A stretch of DNA of 12,905 nucleotides from positions 1-12,905 of the forward strand of contig MGDZ01000006.1 in assembly GCA_001791115.1 (NCBI GenBank). The letters run 5' to 3'. This DNA comes from Candidatus Uhrbacteria bacterium RIFCSPHIGHO2_02_FULL_57_19. Lineage in GTDB: Bacteria; Patescibacteriota; Patescibacteriia; 2-12-FULL-57-11. Made by a program: the position numbers and the translations under genes. Shown here piece after piece: positions 1 through 7,114 of this stretch; the stretch's first letter is position 1; every line of letters starts with the position of its first letter. Below the pieces are notes generated by a model that worked only from the letters and a program-made list of their open reading frames with translations, did no database searches and had not been told where the DNA came from.

Positions 1-1770
1 GCCGTGTCCGAGGAGGCGATTACCCACCTCCTGCGGCACTGAAACTCCGACTGACCAGGGTTTGACCGCCCCTCCCCACACTTCGTGCCAGCCGCGAGTG
101 CGGCCGTCGGAGCGGGCAAAGTAGGCAGTGGGCACGACATCATTCTTGTAGGTGACAATCTGGCCGCGCGTGGCCTCGACGCTGGCCACAAAATTCCCCA
201 TACGCTGCTCGCTGCCGTATCCGCGATAAACCTGGTCCCAATAATCATCGAGGGTAAAACCTCCCTTGATGTGTTTTCCGGGATGGGTCAGATGCCAGTA
301 GGCATAGGTCCGGGCGGCGATGATGATAGATTTGTGGTACTCGGATGGCGAGCCATTGCCGGTCTCGGCCAGCCCGCGCAGGTACTGCTCGAAGGGCAGT
401 TCGTTGATGAGCCAGGTGTAACCGGTGGAAGCGTAGCGGACTTCCAGCGCACCGCGGAATTGATTGTCGTTTAAGGTCGAACTCCACTTGGGCCGGTTCG
501 TCCAGTTGGTCACGGTCATGATCCCGGGGACTGTCGGCACCAGACGTACCGGCTGATTTGCCGTGAACGAATTTGTCGGAATCTTCACCACATATCTGCC
601 AGCGCCTTTGTCGTATGAAACCGTGGCGATCTGGCCGATTTCGACGCGCCCGAGAAGCGTTCCATCGGCAAGTTTAATCTCAAATGGCTGGTCAGAGGTG
701 ACATCCACCCGATTGCCAATCTCGTCGGTAGTGAGCAGTCCGATGCGGATGCTCGGCTCAGGAATGAGCGCGACCGGCGCCGGAAGCGGTTCGGATGGGG
801 ACACCGTCACGTTTCCGTCATTGGTGACGGAGATAGGAATGTCGAACTCTCCACCAGCGACCAGTTCATTGTTAGTGACGATCCGAAACCGCGCGCGATA
901 AATCCCCAAGGTGGTCGGCGCTCGAAGGAAAAACTTGTTGATGACCAGTTGGCCGGGGGCAACCGGCTCCATCCCGCGCCTGACGACGTCAGATGCCGAC
1001 CAGGTAACATCCTGAAAAGCCAGCGTGCCGCTCCCGCTGGTCGCGATGCCCAAAGGGCTATCGTTGACCTGAAGGGTCCACCCGTTCCAGGTGGCGGTGC
1101 CGATATTCTTGTGCCAAATTTGAAATTCCTTGGTTTCCCCCGGCTTCATGCCCAGCGCGGGCGCGCTCTGGACCATGCGCTGGGCGGCGTAGGGTTGGCC
1201 CGCCAAAGAGGGAGTCGGTGTCGGTACAACAACGGCCGGCGCGGGAGCAGGAGAAGGCGCGGGAGCCGCGGCAGCCGTTCCAGCCGCGACTGTTATGGTT
1301 ACCGAAAATTCCCCGCCGGGAATCCACAAAAGATCCTCGGCGGCCAGATTGAAGGTTTCCTTGTAGGTCCCGGGGGTTGTCGGCGCGCGCAAAGTAAACT
1401 CGATATAGCCGATCTGTCCGGGCGCGACGGATTGATTCTTGAGTGCCGCCGGCTGGCGGAAACTGCGCCAGGAGGCGTCTTGAAACGGGCTCGCGCGGTA
1501 CTTCGGATCCCAGGTGTAGGCGGAGACGAAGTTGGCGCCGGAGTTTTTCCAGGTCTCCGTTCCGGTATTTTTAAATCCGACGCTGAATCGCGCCGTTCCG
1601 CCGGCAACAACCACCGGCGCCGGCGACTGGATCATTTTTGCCGCCCCGTAACTCGCCGCGACCGCTGGACGGGGCAGAGTGACAAACAAAAATGCCGCAA
1701 CCGTCCCGGAAATCAATCCGGCAACGATTGCGGCTTTATTGAACAAAATGCTCGGCCGTTCCTCTGTCAT
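1..1770 (-). CDS. SpoIID/LytB-domain secreted protein with tandem NBR1-type Ig-like domains (C-terminus outside window)
   Basis: The minus-strand frame is open from ATG 1770-1768 to position 1 (590 codons, no stop), so the gene continues off the left edge. Residues 10-40 are hydrophobic and end in a likely signal-peptidase site (AVA/AS). Residues about 47-160 and 192-316 are two Ig-like repeats of the NBR1-like type found in surface proteins (FKNTGTETWKN; HKNIGTATWNG; each with a LRAPTT strand). A Pro/Ala-rich linker (about 162-187) separates them. From about 338 a SpoIID/LytB region follows, with LPFEQYLRGLAET, IIAARTYA, QVYRGYGSE and EATRGQIVTY. SpoIID enzymes are lytic transglycosylases that cut peptidoglycan glycan strands; the Glu in LRGLAET sits where the catalytic Glu of the family lies. 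I infer a cell-wall-remodelling enzyme with Ig-like domains for surface or carbohydrate contact. It is divergent from the flippase gene and has its own promoter. Confidence 0.88.
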   Translation of the reverse strand, partial: MTEERPSILFNKAAIVAGLISGTVAAFLFVTLPRPAVAASYGAAKMIQSPAPVVVAGGTARFSVGFKNTGTETWKNSGANFVSAYTWDPKYRASPFQDASWRSFRQPAALKNQSVAPGQIGYIEFTLRAPTTPGTYKETFNLAAEDLLWIPGGEFSVTITVAAGTAAAAPAPSPAPAPAVVVPTPTPSLAGQPYAAQRMVQSAPALGMKPGETKEFQIWHKNIGTATWNGWTLQVNDSPLGIATSGSGTLAFQDVTWSASDVVRRGMEPVAPGQLVINKFFLRAPTTLGIYRARFRIVTNNELVAGGEFDIPISVTNDGNVTVSPSEPLPAPVALIPEPSIRIGLLTTDEIGNRVDVTSDQPFEIKLADGTLLGRVEIGQIATVSYDKGAGRYVVKIPTNSFTANQPVRLVPTVPGIMTVTNWTNRPKWSSTLNDNQFRGALEVRYASTGYTWLINELPFEQYLRGLAETGNGSPSEYHKSIIIAARTYAYWHLTHPGKHIKGGFTLDDYWDQVYRGYGSEQRMGNFVASVEATRGQIVTYKNDVVPTAYFARSDGRTRGWHEVWGGAVKPWSVGVSVPQEVGNRLLGHG

Positions 1771-1779
1771 GGCCTAAAT

Positions 1780-1808
1780 AAGATACCAGAAAAAAGAGCT
1801 CGTGTCAA
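1780..1808 (-). promoter_or_regulatory. sigma70-type promoter of the SpoIID gene, predicted leaderless
   Basis: On the minus strand a perfect -35 box TTGACA (1808-1803) is followed by a 17-bp spacer and a -10 box TATCTT (1785-1780). Transcription would start near 1773, only about 3 nt before the ATG at 1770. The mRNA would therefore be leaderless or nearly so, and no Shine-Dalgarno site is present. The start position is inferred from spacing, not measured. Confidence 0.72.
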
Positions 1809-1819
1809 TCCTCGCGGTG

Positions 1820-1828
1820 TGCTATAAC
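1820..1828 (+). promoter_or_regulatory. possible extended -10 promoter for the flippase operon
   Basis: TGCTATAAC matches an extended -10 element (TGnTATAAT with one mismatch). No convincing -35 box lies 17 bp upstream. It lies back-to-back with the SpoIID promoter, about 11 bp from that promoter's -35 box. A start near 1835 would place the whole 1830-1903 inverted repeat in the 5' leader of the flippase mRNA. Confidence 0.4.
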
Positions 1829-1829
1829 A

Positions 1830-1903
1830 ATTACGAACTACGAACAACTACGAATGTACGAACCGATCAGTTTGTATATTCGTACTCATTTGTAGTTCGT
1901 AAT
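1830..1903. repeat. imperfect inverted repeat built from ACTACGA-like heptamers
   Basis: The outer arms are exact complements (ATTACGAACTAC at 1830-1841, GTAGTTCGTAAT at 1892-1903). Inner parts of the arms (to about 1862 and from about 1871) also pair imperfectly. The left arm is a reiteration of ATTACGA/ACTACGA units. The hairpin ends 8 bp before the GTG start of the flippase gene and could act as a leader hairpin, or be only an intergenic repeat. Confidence 0.8.
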
Positions 1904-1911
1904 GGTTTAAC

Positions 1912-3339
1912 GTGTCCACCACCCGCGCCATTGCCAAAAACACGGTCATCCAATTTGCTAGCCGCGCGCTGGCTACGATTTTGGGAGTGGCCGTCATCGG
2001 GGTAATGACCCGCGAGCTGGGTCTTGATGGCTTTGGCGCCTATACCACGGCCTCGGCCTTCATCCAGATCTTCGGCGTGCTCACCGACTTCGGCATCTCG
2101 ATTGTCGCCCTGCAGATGCTCTCCGAAGCTGACGCCAACCAGGCAAAGATCCTGGGAAACGCGCTCACTCTGCGCTTTGCCACCGCCGCGGTTTTTTTGG
2201 GAATGGCGCCGCTGGTCGCTCTGGCTTTCCCTTACCCCTTAATCATCAAACTGGGCATACTCCTCTTCGTGCCCTCACAGTTTGCCAACGCCGGAGTCCA
2301 GGTTCTGACCACCGTCTTTCAGCGGCGCTTGCGAATGGAACGCGCGGCAGCCGGCGAACTCACTTCGCGCGTTATCCAAATCCTGGGTGTGGTTGCCGCC
2401 GCCTTCTACGACTGGGGCCTCCTGGGTATCATCGCCGCCATTGCCGCCGGCAATCTGGTTCAATTTATCCTGGCCTTTGTCCTGGCCGAGAAAACGGAAC
2501 CGTTCAAATTGGAAGTCGACCGCCGGATGTGGCGCGAAATTATGCGCCGTTCGGCGCCCATCGGCCTGTCTATCGCCTTCAATGTCATCTATCTCCGGGC
2601 TGACGCGCTCATCCTGTCGCTCACCAGAACGCAAGCCGAGGTCGGCCTTTACGGCGCCGCCTACCGAGTGATTGACGTGCTGACGGTTCTCCCTTTTCTC
2701 TTCATGGGCTTGATCATGCCGCTCATGTCCAATGCCTGGAGCATCGGAGACCGGAATCGTCTGGCCCGGATCACCCAACGCGCCTTTGATGCCATGGCCA
2801 TTGCCGCCATTCCGCTCGCGGCTGGGGCAGCAATCCTCGGCCGACCGCTGATGCGTCTGGTTGCCGGAGACGCGTTCGAAGTTTCAGGCGGAATCCTGGC
2901 CATCCTCACTGTCGGCCTGGCCTCCATCTTTATCGGAGCGGTAGCCGGCCATGGAATCGTGGCCCTCGGACTTCAGGGAAAGATGGTCCGTTTTTACGCC
3001 GCCGACGCTGCCATCTCGCTGGCTCTCTATTTCCTGGCTATTCCCCGCTTCGGAGTCTGGGGCGCGGCTGGAGTCACCGTCTTCTCCGAACTGTTCATCG
3101 CCATAGCCGCAAGCGCGCTTTACCTGCGGCGATCCGGCATCCATCTGCGGCTTTCGGTCGCGGCCAAAAGCATTCTGGCTTCCGCTGCCATGGCCGGCCT
3201 TCTTTTCATTCTGCGGGACCTGCCGATTCTTGCCGGGATCGCTATTGGCGGGGTCATCTACCTGACATTCCTCTTTATCCTTGGTGGCATACCAAAGGAG
3301 ATCCTGGCGCAGTTACGGCGGCAACCATCTGACGTATGA
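1912..3339 (+). CDS. oligosaccharide flippase family protein (Wzx/RfbX-like, MOP superfamily)
   Basis: This is a 475-residue, almost wholly hydrophobic protein with about twelve to fourteen membrane segments, the usual size for Wzx-type flippases. The N-terminus has the family pattern: a short amphipathic start (TRAIAKNTVIQFASRALATI), then TRELGLDGFGAYTTA and TDFGIS. The family moves undecaprenyl-diphosphate-linked oligosaccharides across the cytoplasmic membrane. GTG at 1912 is the only sensible start, because an in-frame TAA lies at 1900-1902 and the conserved N-terminus begins within a few residues. No Shine-Dalgarno site is visible. Its last codons overlap the next gene by ATGA (3336-3339), which points to translational coupling with the ligase-like gene. 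The exact substrate cannot be read from the sequence. Confidence 0.9.
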   Translation: MSTTRAIAKNTVIQFASRALATILGVAVIGVMTRELGLDGFGAYTTASAFIQIFGVLTDFGISIVALQMLSEADANQAKILGNALTLRFATAAVFLGMAPLVALAFPYPLIIKLGILLFVPSQFANAGVQVLTTVFQRRLRMERAAAGELTSRVIQILGVVAAAFYDWGLLGIIAAIAAGNLVQFILAFVLAEKTEPFKLEVDRRMWREIMRRSAPIGLSIAFNVIYLRADALILSLTRTQAEVGLYGAAYRVIDVLTVLPFLFMGLIMPLMSNAWSIGDRNRLARITQRAFDAMAIAAIPLAAGAAILGRPLMRLVAGDAFEVSGGILAILTVGLASIFIGAVAGHGIVALGLQGKMVRFYAADAAISLALYFLAIPRFGVWGAAGVTVFSELFIAIAASALYLRRSGIHLRLSVAAKSILASAAMAGLLFILRDLPILAGIAIGGVIYLTFLFILGGIPKEILAQLRRQPSDV

Positions 3340-4583
3340 GCGGTATTGTTATCGCGCTTTTCATTCTGCAGACGCTTCTAGCCATCGGCCGCCCTACTCT
3401 GGCGGCAACGACGATTCTGGCCCTCCTGCCTTCCTATCTGGTGCGGTCGGAGATCGGCGGAATTCCAACGACGATTCTGGAAGCTCTCCTTTTGGGAACG
3501 ATCATTGGCTGGGCGTTACGGATCATCCGCGAAGGCCAGGCCATGAAAAAACTGCGCGGCCTGGCCCTCCATCCTCTCTTTGTTCCAACGGCGCTTTTTC
3601 TTTTTGCCGGCACGGTAGCGGCGGTTGTCTCGCCGGAACGCCTGGATGCTCTGGGAATATGGAAGGCCTACATCGTCGAACCGGCTCTTTTCGGACTGGT
3701 GATAGCCAATGTAATGCGCGAACGGAGGGACCGCGCTCTGGCTCTAACCGGACTGGCTGTCTCGGCGGCGGCGGTAATGGCCACGGCCTTTCTTCAGCGT
3801 TTCGCCGGATTTCCCATTCCCGCCCCATGGCAGACCGAGCTGCGGGTTACCGGGCCCTATGAGTATCCCAATGCCGTGGGGTTACTGCTGGCGCCGATAG
3901 CTACGTTGCTGATCACGGTGGGACTAGGGATTAGGGACTGGGGACTCGGGCGAAGGATTGCGTTGATCCTTGTGGGGATACTCGGAATAGCCGCGACAGT
4001 GTTATCCAAAACCGAAGCAGGTTTAGTCGGGATTCTGGCGGGGTTATTTGTCTTCGGGATGTTCTGGACCAAAAAGACGCGAATCATCACTCTCATCGCT
4101 TCGCTCGTCGCCGCAGCGATTATCGTCTCGCCCGGCGTTTGGCCGTCCGTTCGAGAAAAAATACTTCTTCAGGATTGGTCGGGAACGGTTCGGCGGGTCA
4201 TGTGGACGGAAACCGCGGCCATGCTCCGCGACCGGCCGCTTTCCGGCGCCGGACTCTCCGGCTATCCGACGGTCATCGCGCCTTACCACAAGGACCCTAA
4301 AGTGGAAATCTTTCAGTACCCGCACAACATCGTCCTCAATTTCTGGAGCGAAACGGGCCTGCTCGGCCTCTTGGCCTTCGGATGGATCGTCTTCGAGTTC
4401 TTCCGCCTTGCCCGCCGCCGCGGCGACGCATCTTTAGAGATCCCGCTGGCCGCGGCCATGACCGCCATCCTAATCCACGGCTTGGTCGACGTTCCCTACT
4501 TTAAAAACGACCTATCAATCCTCTTCTGGGCCATCGTCGGCCTGATGGCCGCGGCGACTCTTCCAAAAGACAGAAAGGCGTGA
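3336..4583 (+). CDS. O-antigen ligase family (Wzy_C/WaaL-like) membrane protein
   Basis: 415 residues with about ten to twelve membrane segments and one large extracytoplasmic loop between about residues 267 and 335. Family signs are TGPYEYPNAVGLLLAP (173-188), SKTEAGLVG (224-232), the loop pattern RRVMWTETAAMLRDRPLSGA (286-305), YPHNIVLNFWSETGLLGLLA (328-347) and HGLVDVPYFKNDL (381-393). Members join lipid-linked glycans to lipid A-core, proteins or other acceptors, or polymerise them (Wzy). The start codon overlaps the flippase stop, so the two are probably one operon. If the host is a monoderm Patescibacterium without LPS, the acceptor is more likely a protein, lipid or cell-wall polymer; that is inference. 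The gene contains a heptamer repeat at 3920-3950. Ligase and polymerase roles cannot be separated here. Confidence 0.87.
   Translation: MSGIVIALFILQTLLAIGRPTLAATTILALLPSYLVRSEIGGIPTTILEALLLGTIIGWALRIIREGQAMKKLRGLALHPLFVPTALFLFAGTVAAVVSPERLDALGIWKAYIVEPALFGLVIANVMRERRDRALALTGLAVSAAAVMATAFLQRFAGFPIPAPWQTELRVTGPYEYPNAVGLLLAPIATLLITVGLGIRDWGLGRRIALILVGILGIAATVLSKTEAGLVGILAGLFVFGMFWTKKTRIITLIASLVAAAIIVSPGVWPSVREKILLQDWSGTVRRVMWTETAAMLRDRPLSGAGLSGYPTVIAPYHKDPKVEIFQYPHNIVLNFWSETGLLGLLAFGWIVFEFFRLARRRGDASLEIPLAAAMTAILIHGLVDVPYFKNDLSILFWAIVGLMAAATLPKDRKA
3920..3950 (+). repeat. degenerate heptamer tandem repeat inside the ligase-like gene
   Basis: Four heptamers in a row, GGGACTA, GGGATTA, GGGACTG and GGGACTC, then GGG. 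They encode residues about 195-205 (VGLGIRDWGLG and neighbours), in a short loop between two membrane helices. The reading frame stays open through them. Seven is not a multiple of three, so gain or loss of one unit would shift the frame. Confidence 0.85.
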
Positions 4584-4617
4584 TATTGTCGCAAAACTGA
4601 ACTGTCGTGGCCGGCGC

Positions 4618-4704
4618 GGAGGGGTGCGAGAGCGGTTGAATCGGGCAGTCTCGAAAACTGCTATGGCCGAAAGGTCATCGTGGGTTCGAATCCCACCCCC
4701 TCCG
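4618..4704 (+). tRNA. tRNA-Ser(CGA)
   Basis: A full class II cloverleaf fits. Acceptor stem GGAGGGG (4618-4624) pairs with CCCCTCC (4697-4703), with discriminator G at 4704. The D stem is CGA/TCG. The anticodon stem GCAGT/ACTGC encloses the loop CTCGAAA with anticodon CGA at 4652-4654. A long variable arm (TGGCC, GAAA loop, GGTCA) is typical of serine tRNAs. The T arm is GTGGG/CCCAC with loop TTCGAAT. CCA is not encoded. The acceptor helix can extend by five more pairs in the precursor (GGCGC 4613-4617 with GCGCC 4704-4708). It reads UCG codons and lies 34 bp after the ligase-like gene. Confidence 0.97.
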
Positions 4705-4750
4705 CGCCTGCCAGGACTATCTCGTGAGTTCGTAGTCACGGTCGAATGAC

Positions 4751-4772
4751 TGGGTGAATTCCACCCCCTCCG
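4751..4772 (+). other. degenerate duplicate of the tRNA-Ser 3' end
   Basis: The sequence TGGGTGAATTCCACCCCCTC and the next two bases resemble the T arm and 3' acceptor strand of the tRNA at 4682-4704, and end with an exact copy of CCACCCCCTCCG. The T-stem symmetry is kept (GGGTG/CACCC) but the loop is shortened. No intact cloverleaf lies upstream of it. It may be a pseudo-tRNA remnant, a slippage duplication or the trace of an integration site. Confidence 0.5.
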
Positions 4773-4776
4773 TTCA

Positions 4777-4803
4777 AAAGACTGCCCTTGCGGGCGGTTT
4801 TTT
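4777..4803 (+). terminator. rho-independent terminator after tRNA-Ser
   Basis: The stem ACTGCCC, loop TTGC and stem GGGCGGT (one G-U pair) is followed by a run of T. An A-run precedes the stem, so it might also work in the other orientation. It separates the tRNA transcript from galU. Confidence 0.82.
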
Positions 4804-4811
4804 GGTATGAT
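4803..4811 (+). promoter_or_regulatory. extended -10 promoter for galU
   Basis: TGGTATGAT matches TGnTATAAT in all but one base and begins in the T-run of the preceding terminator. No good -35 box is seen, which extended -10 promoters tolerate. Transcription would start near 4818, leaving a leader of about 8 nt before the ATG at 4826, so galU would be nearly leaderless. Confidence 0.55.
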
Positions 4812-4825
4812 GGCGGGGACAACAT

Positions 4826-5698
4826 ATGGGAAAGATCAGAAAAGCCATCATTCCGGTCGCTGGGCTTGGCACCCGGCTTCTGCCGGCCACCAAGGCCCAA
4901 CCCAAGGAAATGCTGCCGGTGGTGGACAAACCGGTCATCCAGTATATCGTCGAGGAGGCGGTGGCCGCCGGCATCGAGGAAATCGTCTTCGTCACCTCAC
5001 TGGGCAAGCGGGCCATTGAAGACCATTTCGACCGCAACTTCGAGCTGGAGTATCGGCTGCATCAAAAAAAGAAAACCAAAGAGCTGGAGGAAGTGGCCCG
5101 TATCGGCAAACTGGCCAAGTTCGCCTTTGTCCGCCAGCAAAAGCCGCTTGGGGACGGACATGCCATCCTTTCCGCCCTGCCCTTCGTGGACGAACATGAG
5201 CCGGTGGCAGTTTTCTTCGGTGACGACATCATCATTCACAAAACGCCGGGGATCGCCCAGCTTATAGAAGCGCACAACCGCTACGGCGACAGCGTGATGG
5301 CCGTGGAACGCGTTCCCAAGTCCCAAATTTCACGCTACGGGGTCGTCGGCGGCGTGGCGTTGGGCAGGCATGTTTGGGAAATTAAAAAATTCATTGAGAA
5401 GCCCTCCCCGAAAGAGGCGCCGTCGAACCTAGGGGTCATCGGGCGCTATGTCATCACCCCGCCGATCATGAAAATTTTGGCCAAACAAAAACCCGGCCGC
5501 GACGGCGAGATCCGGCTGGCCGACGCCTTCATGACCGCCCTCCGCCAAGGACTGCCTCTCTATGCCCGGGAGATCGAAGGGGAACGATACGACTGCGGTA
5601 CCAAACTGCAATTTCTTCAGGCCGCCGTGGCTCTGGGCCTCAAACATCCTGAAGTCAACGGCGAATTCAAAAAATTCCTCCGTCGCCTCATCCGATGA
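4826..5698 (+). CDS. galU: UTP-glucose-1-phosphate uridylyltransferase
   Basis: The 290-residue length is normal for bacterial GalU. The enzyme makes UDP-glucose from UTP and glucose-1-phosphate in the cytoplasm and so feeds surface-glycan synthesis. Visible motifs are the nucleotide-binding start IIPVAGLGTRLLPATK (8-23), PKEMLPVVDKP (26-36), QKPLGDGHAI (105-114), the metal-binding GDD (132-134), SRYGVVGG (169-176), EKP (191-193), GEIRLADA (227-234) and YDCGTK (255-260). The ATG at 4826 gives the conserved N-terminus directly. The only upstream purine stretch is GGGG at 4815-4818, a weak Shine-Dalgarno at best. Its position after the flippase and ligase genes fits a role in supplying sugar nucleotide, although a tRNA and a terminator put it in a separate transcript. 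Confidence 0.96.
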   Translation: MGKIRKAIIPVAGLGTRLLPATKAQPKEMLPVVDKPVIQYIVEEAVAAGIEEIVFVTSLGKRAIEDHFDRNFELEYRLHQKKKTKELEEVARIGKLAKFAFVRQQKPLGDGHAILSALPFVDEHEPVAVFFGDDIIIHKTPGIAQLIEAHNRYGDSVMAVERVPKSQISRYGVVGGVALGRHVWEIKKFIEKPSPKEAPSNLGVIGRYVITPPIMKILAKQKPGRDGEIRLADAFMTALRQGLPLYAREIEGERYDCGTKLQFLQAAVALGLKHPEVNGEFKKFLRRLIR

Positions 5699-5701
5699 CT
5701 A

Positions 5702-5729
5702 CCCCCTACTCCCTGCTCCCTACTCCCTA
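5702..5729. repeat. heptamer tandem repeat between galU and the lipoprotein gene
   Basis: Four 7-bp units, CCCCCTA, CTCCCTG, CTCCCTA and CTCCCTA, fill nearly the whole 36-bp gap. Read on the other strand the unit is TAGGGAG, close to the GGGACTA units at 3920-3950. It ends 5 bp before the start codon of the next gene and takes the place where a ribosome binding site would be expected. Confidence 0.85.
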
Positions 5730-5734
5730 ACAAT

Positions 5735-7114
5735 ATGCGCCGTCTCCTCCCTCTTCTTCTCATCCTCCCTCTCCTTGGACTCTCCTGCACCAAGGGGGTC
5801 TCCCAGGCCGTTCGCGAGGCCTCGCGGCCGGTAACTCTCAAATACTGGCGGGTCATTGACGATGCCGATGCTTTTGACGAAATCATCCGGGCCTACCGGG
5901 CCATCCATCCCCATGTCACCATCGAATACCGCAAATTCCGGCTGGAAGAATACGAGGATGAACTCTTAAACGCCCTGGCCGAAGACCGCGGCCCGGATAT
6001 TTTCACCATTCACAACACCTGGATGCGCGGTTACCAGCCGAAACTCTTGCCGCTTCCGTCATCTCTCACCCTTCCCTTCCAGGAAGTCCGCGGCACCATC
6101 AAAAAAGAAACGGTAACCACCATCAAACAGGTGCCGACCCTTTCCATCAGAAAAGTTCAAACGGATTTCGTCGAGCAGGTGGGCAAGGATGTCATCCTGG
6201 AGACAACCAATGAAAAAAGGGAGACGGTCAGCCAGATCTGGGGCCTGCCGCTGTTTATGGACAGTCTGGCCCTGTTCTACAACCGCGATCTGTCATCAGC
6301 CGCCGGCATCGCCGAGCCGCCGGGAACTTGGAGTGATTTCCAAGCGGCAACTAAAAAACTGTCCCGGGTGGACGCCCAAAACAAAGTCCTCCAAGCCGGA
6401 GCGGCCCTGGGCACGGCCCGGAACGTCGAGCAGGCCTTTGACATTCTGTCGCTCATCATGATGCAGAATCGGACCCAGATGGCCGACGAGTCCGGCAACG
6501 CCACCTTCCACCTCATTCCCCGCGAACTTGCCGGCCGCCAAACGCCGCCGGGGGAAGAAGCCTTGGTCTTCTACACCGACTTCGCCTCGCCCTCCAAAGA
6601 CGTCTACACTTGGAACACCTCCCAGCCCAATTCACTCGAGGCCTTTGCCACCGGCAAAGCGGCCATGATGCTCGGCTACTCCTACAACATCCCCCAGATT
6701 CGGGCCCGGGCGCCCAAGCTGAACTTCGCCGTGGCCCCGGCCCCGCAGATCGCCCCGGGCGACCAGATCAATTACGCCAACTACTGGCTGGAGGTGGTTT
6801 CAAAAAAGACCGAGCGGCCTAACGAGGCCTGGGATTTCATCCAGTTCGCCTCCTCGGCCGAACAGGTCAAAAAATATCTGGACGTGACCAAAAAACCCAC
6901 GGCCCTCCGCGCCCTGCGCGCCGGACAGCTCGAAGACCTGGACATCGGAGTTTTCGCCAATCAGATACTCACGGCCAAATCCTGGTACAAGGGCGTTGAC
7001 ATCGCGGCGGCCGAAGAAGCATTTGAAGAAATGATCGAGTCTGTAGTCGTTGGCGCCATCCCAAAGCAGGCAATCTCCATTGCCGTTGGGAAGGTGAACC
7101 AAACCATTGAATAG
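5735..7114 (+). CDS. extracellular solute-binding lipoprotein (ABC family 1, sugar type)
   Basis: 459 residues. The N-terminus is a short hydrophobic signal ending in GLSC with the likely lipidated Cys at 18, a slightly atypical lipobox (Gly at -3). The mature part has the family 1 solute-binding fold: LKYWRVIDDADAFDEIIRAY (35-54), a GPDIF segment (86-90), WGLPLFMDSLALFYNRDL (169-186), PPGTWSDF (195-202), SLEAFATGKAAMMLGYSYNI and EAWDFIQF near the C-terminal third. Such proteins capture sugars or oligosaccharides for an ABC importer. No permease or ATPase gene is in this window, so the transporter is elsewhere or the protein only binds. An extra polar, Thr/Lys-rich segment (about 118-165) precedes the WGLP motif. 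There is no Shine-Dalgarno site; a pyrimidine-rich heptamer repeat sits directly upstream. Confidence 0.9.
   Translation: MRRLLPLLLILPLLGLSCTKGVSQAVREASRPVTLKYWRVIDDADAFDEIIRAYRAIHPHVTIEYRKFRLEEYEDELLNALAEDRGPDIFTIHNTWMRGYQPKLLPLPSSLTLPFQEVRGTIKKETVTTIKQVPTLSIRKVQTDFVEQVGKDVILETTNEKRETVSQIWGLPLFMDSLALFYNRDLSSAAGIAEPPGTWSDFQAATKKLSRVDAQNKVLQAGAALGTARNVEQAFDILSLIMMQNRTQMADESGNATFHLIPRELAGRQTPPGEEALVFYTDFASPSKDVYTWNTSQPNSLEAFATGKAAMMLGYSYNIPQIRARAPKLNFAVAPAPQIAPGDQINYANYWLEVVSKKTERPNEAWDFIQFASSAEQVKKYLDVTKKPTALRALRAGQLEDLDIGVFANQILTAKSWYKGVDIAAAEEAFEEMIESVVVGAIPKQAISIAVGKVNQTIE

Noticed and set aside
949..1827. A 292-codon open frame on the plus strand
   Set aside because: It is antisense to the Ig-like part of the SpoIID gene, its translation is Arg/Gly-rich and low in complexity, and the minus strand gives a recognisable protein with a promoter.
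2275..2778. A 167-codon minus-strand frame opposite the flippase gene
   Set aside because: Hydrophilic, compositionally odd translation with no start signals; it is the complement of a clear membrane protein.
4048..4437. A 129-codon plus-strand frame within the ligase-like gene
   Set aside because: Ser/Arg-rich shadow in another frame of a well-supported gene.
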